Below, one piece after another: positions 45,484-55,360 of a DNA stretch of 64,000 nucleotides; the first letter of the stretch is position 1, and the number at the start of each line of letters is the position of its first letter. This stretch comes from Schizophyllum amplum (taxonomy: Eukaryota; Basidiomycota; Agaricomycetes; Agaricales; Schizophyllaceae), in the NCBI GenBank assembly GCA_007026445.1, contig VDMD01000013.1:434001-498000 (forward strand), in the 5' to 3' direction. A program made the translations under genes and the position numbers. The notes under the pieces were generated by a model, which was not told where the DNA came from, did not search any database, and saw nothing but the letters and a program-made list of their open reading frames with translations.

Positions 45484-45809
45484 AGCAGCAGACGTTCTAC
45501 GAACGTCTGCCTGGGGAGACTAGGGCTAAGATACAATCGGGAGTTGTACTTACTGTAGAGGACTTAAGCTCTCAAACGAGGATTACCTCGAGAAACGGTG
45601 CAAGAGCTACAAAACCTGCTTCGAAGAGATCGGGAACCAGAATCGGTGTGAGGCTTACCGGTTTCTTGAGAAGCTAGAATAGTCGAGCAATATATTAGTT
45701 TGATCCAGTACCTTCCCCCTTCTCGCGAGTCGATAGTTTGCCTTCGCATTCTCAGAATTCGATTTACCGCCGCCAGAAGTCCAACGTTCAACGTTCAACA
45801 TTGAGCGTT
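45484..45809. repeat. Upstream block shared with kinase 2
   Basis: 45560-45800 is a diverged inverted copy of 58995-58640: both carry CTGCTTCGAAGAG, then CGCGAGTCGATAGTTTGCCT here against GGCGAGTCCATTGTTTGCCT there, and CAGAAGTCCAAC against CAGAAGTTCAAC. It is the distal promoter part of the kinase duplication. Confidence 0.65.
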
Positions 45810-45811
45810 TA

Positions 45812-48240
45812 CCGTCGTGTGACGGGTAATGCAACAGTTGTGGGTAATGCAACAAACCGTTCCCGGACAATGAAACGAGCATCACGAAATTCCCGGAAAG
45901 TTGATGACGGCTGGCGCAACCGGTGAGTTTTGCCGGCGCACATCGTCGGCAATCAATTGATGACCGGCGGTTCATCTGCAGCTTGCCTGCGAAGGCCTGC
46001 GGTCTCCTTCGGTCATCATCAGTCGCTCTGCAGTGCATGACGTGCAGTCACGGGTAGGAGTGCAATGGCAAGCGCCTGGCTGTCCGCCGAAGTATGTAGA
46101 GGGCTGTCGCCTTACCTCTGCTCGCCCTCAGTCAGCTTCACTTAGCAAGTGTCGGTGCATACTATTACGAGGGTCCACTCACTGTGAAGTCTGTGTGTAA
46201 GATGATACATGCCCTTTGCTAGGATCCAACACTACAAGAGGTAATCGATAACCTCCAGAGATTACTGCATGATTATTGAGAGCTTATTATGTCCAAGCTC
46301 ATAATATGGGCATATAGATTATTGAGAAGTATAAAGAACTCTGGCAGTCCTGATTGGCTGAGGATCCTTTATGCCACTCAATAACCTTATCGGCTTTGTT
46401 CTAAGTCTTTATATAATTTTATCACAATAAGCATGCAGTAAAGACCGGAGATTATTGTATCTCTCTTGTAGTGCAACCTGACAAGCAGGCATATGAAGCT
46501 TTTTTCTCATTATGAAGTATGTACTGGAAGGACACTTGAGTAAGTACTTGTCGTGACTCGGAGTCGTAGGCTAAGTAGGAGGACATCAACGCCGACGGGT
46601 TCGCCCAGCGTCCGAGCGGCGAGTCGGACTCCGGAGCTGAGCGCCGGCTGCAACGCGTCATATCACGTGACAGACGGAATATCTTCGCGCGGCGGCGCGT
46701 CTCGGGAAGACCGCTCCTTCTTCTCTGCTTCCACCTCCCCAAAGATCTCTTCTGTCCTCTTTCGTCCCATACGGTGCCGCGTATACTCGTCACCCGCTCA
46801 GTCATGCGCTGTTCATAACCAGTGGAAGAGGCTGTTTACCGTATACATAGGGCTAGCAAGAGGGTGCGTTGCCTCGCTCTCATTCTCGAACGTTGCGCTG
46901 ACATATGCTCTCGATGTCAGCGGGACGGTACCAAGGACCGCGTGCCCACTACGTTCTTCTTTTCTTGGCGGCAACAATGCCAAGAACACCGCGAGCTCGG
47001 CTACCGCGACATCGCTGCCGAGTCGCTGCACTCAACGACGTCTCTGGGAACGGCAGCAGCGATCGTGGTTGAGCGGGCATGTGGGTGCAGTCCGCCCTTA
47101 CTGCGCAGACGGCCGCTGGGAATGACGGCGTGCTCAGAGTGCGTGTTCTGCGCCTTCGCCACCGTAATCCAGCTGACATATTTCTTAGCAGTCAATCATT
47201 AGTGCTCATAACTTTTGTCGCCTGCCATTATACCCTCCCCATTATCATTCCATAACATTACACCCTGACATCGTTCTGAGGCCAGCGCGGGGCAGAAGCT
47301 GGCGTGTCATGCATGCGAGATGAGCAGAGTTGTACGTTTTTCTGAGCACTACAATTATAATTTATCGTAGGTAAATCAGTATAGCAGTGGTATCACAATA
47401 ATAAATTGCTTTTGTGTCACTTGCTGCTTAATTGTCGTAAATAATAAGCATTGAATATTGAATGGTGAATTGGCTAGCGGAGGGTGAGCGGAGGACTGCA
47501 GTGCAGACGGGCATTGTCAGTGGCACGTAGGCCCGTGGTCAGCCTAAGGTCAGCCTCTGCTCAGCAAGGCACAAGCCTCCGCCCATTGGTAGGTCAAAAG
47601 CGTCTATCGAATATCTGCGCAGATACACCGTAGGTCAGCGAAGATGGGCGAAGATCAACCGAAGGAGGGGAAGACCCCGAAAGACGGGGAAGATCACCGC
47701 TTGGCTGCGGCGTATCTTTTCCGCGGGAAATTCGTGATGAGGGCCAATTTCTTAGAGACTTCATAGGATGATAGGGCATACACTCTGAGATACTGTGGTA
47801 AAGTTTGAAGGCCCCCCAACCTCTGGGGCAGAATGCAGAAAATCGCGACCACCTCGAATCGCTCTCTCACGGCCCTTGCCGCTGGCACCGAGGGCATCAC
47901 ACGCTCAATCTTGGCTCTTAATTCTCCAGAATATTAGGGGCGTAAGCAAATCATGATAGGAGTATTTATATCTCTTTGCTTTGGCGAGAAAACGAGGATT
48001 CAACGCACAGAAGAGCGTGTTGCATTGGGTCCCGTCACAGCGTTATGGCCTGTTGCATTACACCCCCGAAATGAGCCGCCCTCAGCACACATTTGCTCCT
48101 CACTCCTGGGCTCTGAAAAAAATCGTGGTAGCGCATATTCATGCCAAGATGTACTGTGATTATTTCCTAGAGAATCGAATATGATTACGAGCAGCGGTGG
48201 CTGGTGGACCAAAAGTGTTGCATTACCCGTCACACGACGG
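45812..48240. mobile_element. 2.4 kb TA-flanked element with perfect 25-bp inverted repeats
   Basis: CCGTCGTGTGACGGGTAATG followed by CAACA begins at 45812 and is perfectly repeated in inverse from 48240. TA flanks both ends (45810-45811, 48241-48242). The first bases are themselves complementary (CCGTC...GACGG), giving a terminal hairpin. AATGCAACA is repeated subterminally on both sides (about 45844-45852 and 48000-48060). The interior of 2,429 bp includes AT-rich stretches (46200-46450, 47330-47470) and no recognisable transposase. The matching kinase-2 promoter lacks this insertion. Confidence 0.75.
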
Positions 48241-48241
48241 T

Positions 48242-48264
48242 ATATGGGGATGACCCCGGCTCCG
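48242..48264 (+). promoter_or_regulatory. 23-bp promoter block shared by both FunK1 kinases
   Basis: ATATGGGGATGACCCCGGCT plus CCG, about 205 bp before the kinase-1 ATG, is identical to the reverse complement of 58602-58624 upstream of kinase 2. Similarity continues (GTGATGGG, AAGGYCAGT). It contains a palindromic GGGGATGACCCC. Confidence 0.7.
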
Positions 48265-48469
48265 ATGTGTGACAATGTGATGGGAAGGTCAGTCACACAC
48301 AATTGATGGCGGCGCTTGCCGGTGAGATAGTTCTGGCCATCGCCGCTACCTTTCAACTTGAACTTGACCATCATCGTCAAAACACCGACCATCGAATCTC
48401 CGCCCCTACGTCTCCTCCAAGCTCATCCCTACACCCGCTTTATCTAAGCCTACACCCGCTTCATTGAAG

Positions 48470-51275
48470 ATGAAGCCATGCAGGGCGGCCCGCGGTGGCC
48501 AGGGCCCGAGCCGTTTGCAGTACGACTGCTTTAGCCAGTTCTACTCTGATTTCGCGGAAGGGTGGGAGCGCTTGGCGGAGTCTGACATCAACGCCCTCCT
48601 TCAAGATCTACAGGCGTCTGGTACAATCGCGGATGGGGAATGGACTGCACTCCTTGAGCGCCCGAAGCAGCGAGAAGATGCGCATTTCTCAGGGCTGGAG
48701 ACGATATTCGAGGACGTGCTCTCGGCCGCGGAGGACAGATTTTCATCCAGATTCTCTTGTGACTCTCGAACAACACGCTTTGTATGCAAACCAAGGCAAA
48801 CGACACCCTCTATGCCCTCTGCGTCGGCCTCCGAGACACACCGCGTTAATGCCATGATCTTACGGGTCCAGCCGTCCTGCCCCGAGGTTCCAAAGGCTTG
48901 CGGGTCCGCGCACAATGCGGTAGTCAAGCTCCGCCGACTGGGCCAAACAGCGTTCATGGCTGATGTTGTGAGCAGTGGCGAGTTCAGCCTGTGTCACGAC
49001 ATCTCCGACACGCGCAAGGTGCGCCGCCAAATCATCTCTGATGAAATACTGAACTCTAATCGGACATTGTCCTACAGAATGAGGATAGGACACTCATACA
49101 CGCTGCGCATACGCTGTTCAACGACGAGGGACGGGACGCTATGTTCGCGTTTACTATCGAATGGACGAAAATGCGCATAAGTTGGAACAACCGCTCTCAT
49201 TCTGCATTCACACGGGTCTTTGATATCCATGCGGTGCGTATCCGATCGAATTCTGTCTTTTGTCGTCGTCTGAATCTGTTACAGGAGCCTGCCGAGCTCA
49301 TTCACTTCATCCTGTTCATCTCCTACGCTCAGTTGAGCCAGCTGGGGTTCGATCCCACCGTCCGTCGCGTCGTCGACAAGGAAGGCTTGCTGCAATACCA
49401 GTTCGACTTTTGCAATGCACAGAAGGCCGTCACCACCACCTACGAGACCCAGCGCATACTCGTAGACAGCGAAGAAAACGCGCTTCAATATCGTGCTACG
49501 CGCGTGTTCGCTGTTCGCCGAGTTCTGGTCAACGCCGAACTAGCCAAGGACAGGATCCTGGACGACGAAGTTCAGGTGCTACGAGATTGTTGGCCCGGGT
49601 CAGAGGACGAGGACGAATCTGCCATACAAAAGCGTCTCCTGGATGGGCTCGATGCCTGGCCAGCTATCAAGCAGCATTTTCTGGACATCGAAGAAGACGA
49701 CGTCGTTATGATACCTCCTTACGAAGGACAAGCATCGCTCGCCGCTCCATATTTGGCGAAATACTGTCTGCGAAAGCATTGCCGGACCGTGTACAAGCAG
49801 TTATGCACTGATCTCTATAGCATCTACAACCCCGCCCTCTTCTTCTTTGCCCTCAGCCAAATCATCAAAGGTGCGCAGCGCGCTATCTTGTTGAAGGCTG
49901 GTCGAGTCGCTGACTGTTTCTACATATGTAGTGCTCCGCCACTTCAAGCTCGCGGGATTTCTATACCGCGACGTGAGCCCCGGAAACGTTCTTCTTCACC
50001 ATAAATCTGGCAAATTGCCTCCATCGGTGGACGCAACTAAACCTGAGGATTGGCTGACAAAAGTCACCGATCTCGAGTTCGCCAGGCCATATCTGGACGA
50101 TTCCCTCGACTACGGGAAAGCTGTGGTACGCATACCACCCGCTTCCGGCAGTCGAAAGCCTCACTGACATTCTCGGCGCTTTCCAGGGCACTGGGCACTA
50201 CGTCGCTGTGGAAGTGCAATGTGAGCAGTACAAATTCCGCCGCCCAAAGACAATGTCCGCCAGCGAGCGATGTGAAGCGCGTCTCACAAGCAAGCCCGAG
50301 CCCGATTTTGCCTACAACTTCTACCACGACGTCGAATCGGTTCTTTGGCTGGCGCTCGAATTCGTCTTCACCCTGATGTCTCCGAAGATCAAGGATCTCA
50401 CAACGCAGACTGGGCGCGAAGCCAATAATTCACTGTACAGACATGCGTGTGGGATGCGTGTGCATCCGAAGCTCGACGTTCGTGAAAAGCGCACGGCTTA
50501 TATCAAGGAAGCGTACGACACCCGGAACCTGCACTACACTCTTCGGCACGTGTATGGCGACGACACGCCGCTCAAGAAAGTGCCGGAGCTCGTCACGTCT
50601 CTCCGCGAGGCCTATCATGATCTGGAGGACAACTTCGGCACGGACCTTGTCGCACTTCCGAACGGTCGCACAGCGATCAATCCCAAGCACTTCAAGGACG
50701 ACATCTACGACAAAATGGAGGCGGCATTCCTTGATATCAGCAACTTCTATGCGCAGCCCGACAACGCTGAGGTTTTTGTCATGATCTCTGGACCGCCTGC
50801 GCACCCTTCGGCTGGATTCGATTTCGACTGGGACGCCCCGGATGACACGGATGAAGAGGGGCCGGTGAGCTCTCGGGAAGACGACTGCAAGCAGTCTCAA
50901 GTGACCAAGCAACAAGGCGCAAAGGCGCGCGAGCGTGCGAAGCAAAAGGCTGGAAACCCAAAGGCTTTGAAGATTGCCGATGCACTTGTTGCTAATGACG
51001 AGATTCCTGCCGAGGTGACTCTGGATTCGGTGCCAGAGGGTCGTGCCACGAGGAGCAAGCGGAAGCGCAACGCAACTGAGCAGCCAGAGGAGGCGCCTGC
51101 TACCAAACGTAAGCGCAACCCACCCCTGCCAACTCGTGCATCTGCGCGCATAGCTGCCAAACAGAAGGCCATTGCGCAAGGGACTTCGAACGTCTCTCCC
51201 GGATCAACAAACCGTTCTATAATGACAGGGATGAAGCAAGCGGCGAGGGAGAAGGGCAAGGGGCGCAAGAGGTAG
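48470..51275 (+). CDS. FunK1-type protein kinase 1
   Basis: Fungal-specific kinase-like family of unknown substrates, expanded in mushrooms. The ATG at 48470 gives MKPCRAARGGQGPSRLQYDC; a TTG lies in frame just before. N-terminal family region: EDAHFSGLETIFEDVLSAAE, FAFTIEWTKMRISWNNRSHS, LSQLGFDPTVRRVVDKEGLL. Kinase core: KHCRTVYKQLCTDLYSIYNP, catalytic loop FLYRDVSPGNVLLHH (49950-50000), metal site TDLEFARPY, GTGHYVAVEVQ, and FAYNFYHDVESVLWLALEFV. The usual HRD is YRD and DFG is DLE. The tail is K/R-rich with nuclear-localisation-like clusters (RSKRKRN, KRKRNPPLPTRASARI). At least four introns; all checked junctions keep frame. It is a paralogue of 55361-58357. Confidence 0.88.
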
Positions 51276-51502
51276 ATGTAGAGCTATGTAATTGAACTTC
51301 AACCGGTGTTAGAAAGTCGAACTTGAAGTTGCGCGTGCATGTCATGCGATCGCGTGCGAACACGTCAGAGGGAACGTTCGCGTGAGTTCCGGCGCTTGTT
51401 TCTTTCCACCAACTTTAGCAGACTCTTCATTGTAGTCACTGCTGCTACTCTTTGACGTTCTTCACGATCTTACGAGGGCGTTGATCAGTCTACTCTGGCA
51501 AC

Positions 51503-52541
51503 ATGGACGACTTCATGCGAGAACTCCGAAAGATCCCCCCGGTCACTCGTTTCCTATGCTTCTCCTCGCTGGCAGTGACGGGGACCACCCTGATGAATAT
51601 CGTGAGCTCGTATAAAGCCCTTTATGTGCGGGACCTTGTGCTACGCAGATTTGAGGTGCGGGACCTCGAGGCTTAGTTTGTGATCTTGATTACTGAAAGC
51701 GCTATAAGGTGTGGCGATTGTACACCAGCTTCTTCTTGGGGGGTGAGCACGGAGTGCGGGCGTGTAGAGAGTATGGAATGCTGACCCAGCAAGCACCATA
51801 GGTGGCGGGATCAACTATATCTTTGAGCTGGTCATGCTCTAGTACGTTGCCTCGCTCATGGACTGGCCACATTCACTGACCCTCATGCCCCAGCCGAACC
51901 GCAACCGAGCTCGAGGAAGGGCCGTACGTACGACGCTCCTCCGACTTTGCATGGCAGCTCTTCCTCGCCAACATTGCGACCATCGTACGCCTTACCTTTC
52001 CCTCCCACTTCATCTCTGACCTCCATCTCTCAGATCGCCTCCACGCCGCTGAATCCATACATATTCGCGCGGCCTATGCTCGTTTGCCTCACGTACCTTT
52101 CCTCCCAGCTTGCACCGGCCGGTGCGCAGAGCAGCCTCTTCGGCCTCGTCACCTTTCCCGTGCGCTATCTGCCGTTCGTCATGATCGGCCTTGACCTCCT
52201 TATGGGCGGGCCGGGGGCGGCTGCGCAGAGCTGCGTCGGCGCTGCCATTGGCCACCTCTGGTGGTGGGGTGTATGGGGTGCGAGCCTCGGGGGTCAGGGA
52301 TATTTGAGTGGTGCGTACCGCTTTCGTCTCATTGGTTGAGGTGCGATGCTAATGCTCGCGCTGCAGCGTTTGGTGAGGCACCACGCTGGCTGAGGAACCT
52401 CTTTGGTGAGAGCGGGACCCGTGGGGGCGATGGTGGCTTCAGGATGGGGGTTCGGGTGTGCAGGTGATCCCTCCGCGCCGAACTGCTGCGTCGGGGTCGA
52501 CGAGCGGGCACAACTGGGGCTCGGGCAGGCGCCTCGGGTAG
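51503..52541 (+). CDS. DER1: Derlin (Der1-like ERAD protein)
   Basis: Rhomboid-like pseudoprotease of the endoplasmic reticulum that passes misfolded proteins to the cytosol for degradation. Start MDDFMRELRKIPPVTRFLCF, then VWRLYTSFFLGG and a core of hydrophobic helices: GINYIFELVMLYRTATELEE, DFAWQLFLANIATIIAST, PYIFARPMLVCLTYL, RYLPFVMIGLDLLMGG and CVGAAIGHLWWWGVWG. No catalytic serine-histidine pair is seen, as in other Derlins. The C-terminus ends NWGSGRRLG, an SHP-box-like motif of the kind that recruits Cdc48/p97. Six or more GT-AG introns fit, including F-E|V-W-R and LY|RTATELEE. It is enclosed between the two inverted kinases. Confidence 0.9.
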
Positions 52542-52874
52542 TGCTAGCTAAAAGCGTTCTAAATTGTATTCATACGTGCTTTGGGCGAATGGAATGTGCT
52601 TCTGCTTGCTCATTGCTGTCTGCGAACAAGAAGTAAGCGCACTTCCCGTTTGTGAAGGTCATTGAATCATAATGAACGCGTCGTGTCGCGTCGCGTGAGG
52701 TCGTGTGTTGCTTCTACTGGCCGGGCCTTGTTCCGTGCGCTCACTTGCCTATCGATATCTCTGTTGTTCCCAGGTTGTTCCCATGTGCACAGCGGCATTC
52801 CCTCGGGCACTCAGAGTCATGCTGGCGATTGGCTTCTCTTTGTTCCCTCCGTGTACAGGGACAAGCACCCAACG

Positions 52875-55226
52875 ATGAGGACAATGGCACGGACGCTTGC
52901 GATCGCGGCACTTGCGGCACTCCCAGTCTACGCGCAACTCACTGCAGATGAGCTCCAACCCCTTCTCAATGGGCTCGCCCGCGGTCCTGCGGCGACTGCA
53001 ATCGAGAAACGCGTTCCGCTGATGACTGACGACCCTACCGTTGTGCCGCTCGTCGATCTTCAACTGTTCGCGCCACCCGTCGTCCCCCTCGATGGGACCA
53101 GCTGCGTGATGGAGCTTCTGCAGCACAGCTTTGGCGACGGCTCGTACGGCGCACCGACGGTCGTCGCGTACGCTCCCCCCGCGGATGCAGGGTGCGGGGA
53201 GGTGGGGGAATGGGCGACGATCAGCCTGAATTTGACGGTGTATTCGTGCGTGTCACATCAGGTGTATGGGAGCCCTTCACTGACATGTATCACTCTACAG
53301 GATTGGAACGCAGTACGACAGGCTGGGCGTATGTGAACCCATTCAAGATCGTAGACGAAGCTCATAAGTAGCGACGCAGTCAATCTATCTCTCGCATGCA
53401 GAGAGTACGTCCTTTTCTCCACCTTTGATTTCTCCCTCACCCCCTGCAGTATGGAGGACGTCTTCCGCGGAGCCAACGAAGACAGGGACAGTCTGGACGA
53501 CGTGAGCAAGTCTGTCTCCTGACGCAAATTGACATAATGAAACCCCTTCCAGCATCAAGGATGTCACGCACTATACTGCTCTGTTTGCGCAAGACGGAGA
53601 GCTCATGATGGACTTTGGCAACATCGTCGATGATAGCCTGTATGTACCACCCGTCATTCGCGCATCCATCATACTCACTTACCTGTATCAGTCTCCTTGA
53701 TGGCGCGTTCGATGGTAAGCCAGTAGAGTCAACCTACCACGTACTCGCCGGTAACACCGCATTGCTCAGTGACCCTCACCGCTACGTTTTACGCCGCAAC
53801 CGAGTCGTTCCCGAACCCCGAGACTGCCAACACAATCATACCGCTGTCCTCAGGCGCATCCGATTTAGCCAACTACTTCACCCTTGACAGCGACGCAGGT
53901 GGCTCCACTGCCGTGTCCATCCCAGACAACACCCTCGAGGCCTTCGCCGAGATCTACTGCTCCGGCAACTCAGCCGAAGAGTTCTGGTATACGAGTATGT
54001 TGATCAAGCATATCTTATGTCTCTCTCTCTCCTGATACCCAGTTCCACAGACACGCCCGACGAGTATGCCGACTACTTCCCCGAAAGCACCGGTCTCATC
54101 GCCAAAGGCCCCTTCCGCGAGGTGCAGGTCCTCGTCGACGGCACGCTCGCCGCCGTCGTCTGGCCCTACCCCGTCATATACACCGGCGGCGTCACGCCCT
54201 CGCTCTGGCGCCCGCTCACCTCGTACGGCGCATACGACGCACCGACTTACTGGGTCGACCTGACGCCCGTGCTCCCGCTTTTGCTCGACAGCTCTACTGC
54301 AGCAGCGAACGGCACGCACAACATCACGCTCGCCGTAGTGGGGCAGGGCTCGGCGCCAAGTATCAACTCGAACTGGTTCGTGTCTGGGGGGCTGCATCTA
54401 AAGTTGGGCGACGGACCGACGAAGGGATTCATCACCAAGTATGAGGTGCCGGAGGCGGAGACTACGACGACGGGCGGCGCGAGCGACGGCAATGTGACGG
54501 TGTGGGCGCAGGTGGCGGCGCAGCGTGAGCTGAACATCGAGGCGGAGCTGGAGACGTCGGAAGGGAACAGGACTGTGCGCCTTGTGCAAAGTCTGAGCTA
54601 CTCGAACTCGCAGCTTTATGCGGATGAGGGCTGGTTACAGGTGCAATTTCAAGTTCTCTACACCATGCTTTGTGCTCGTGTTTACGCGCATTGCAGTGGG
54701 CGAACCAGACAACGGTCGGCACGATTACCTCAACACATGGTGGTAGGCAGCGGCTGCGTGATGCATTCGAATACCCCCTCGCCCTCTTCTCCAACTACTC
54801 GCTCTACGAGATGCAGTACGGTATGCTTCTCGTCCTCTTCCCTGCCCATTCCCATCTTCTAACGTCACCGCCCTAGGCGCTTACGGCTCCTCCATCAACC
54901 AAACGCACAGGCGCTCGCTCACCGCACCCTTCGCCTCAATGAAGATTCTGCAATCCGTCCAGCACGCCGTGGGCGAGATCGGCATGGACGACTGGCCGGG
55001 GCTGCGCCACGCGATCAACGGGACAGGCGCGACGGAGCAGACGTTCGCCTACCGGGACGCGCGGGGAGAGACTTATTTCCGGGACGCTGCTACGCGCAAC
55101 GATGGCTGGGTAAGGGATGCGGTGTGGGGGACACTGGCGGGGGCGAATCCGGCCGTGCCGCCGGAGCAGATCTATAGCGCAGAGGGTGGGCCGGGTTTTA
55201 GGAGGGAATTGAGCATTCCACGATAG
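52875..55226 (+). CDS. Secreted PNGase A-type amidase
   Basis: Peptide-N4-(N-acetyl-beta-glucosaminyl)asparagine amidase A family, which removes N-glycans from glycopeptides. The ATG at 52875 gives MRTMARTLAIAALAALPVYA, a signal peptide. The two-lobed family pattern follows: VPLVDLQLFAPPVVPLDGTS, then WATISLNLTVYS|IGTQYDRLG across an intron, FGNIVDDSLLLDGAFD, EEFWYT|...PDEYADYFPE, GPFREVQVLVDGTLAAVVWP, YPVIYTGGVTPSLWRPLTSY, YWVDLTPVLPLLLD and NSNWFVSGGLHLKLG. The last exons give INQTHRRSLTAPFASM and end FRREL SIPR at 55226. Many N-X-S/T sites are present. About seven short introns, all readable; the gene looks intact and would act outside the cell or in the secretory route. Confidence 0.88.
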
Positions 55227-55360
55227 GATTTTTGCGAACCATCACGCTCTGAAAATCCGGTGGCAGAAGAGAGATAGCGTAGTCTATAACACAAGAAGAC
55301 AAGTACAATTTGATACTGCTGCTATACAATGCTCGTCTGCCTCTCCTGCGTATGACGAGC

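Noticed and set aside
46452..47202. Overlapping frames that might be a transposase of the 2.4 kb element
   Set aside because: No DDE-like or DNA-binding motif, and no agreement between frames; treated as non-coding interior.
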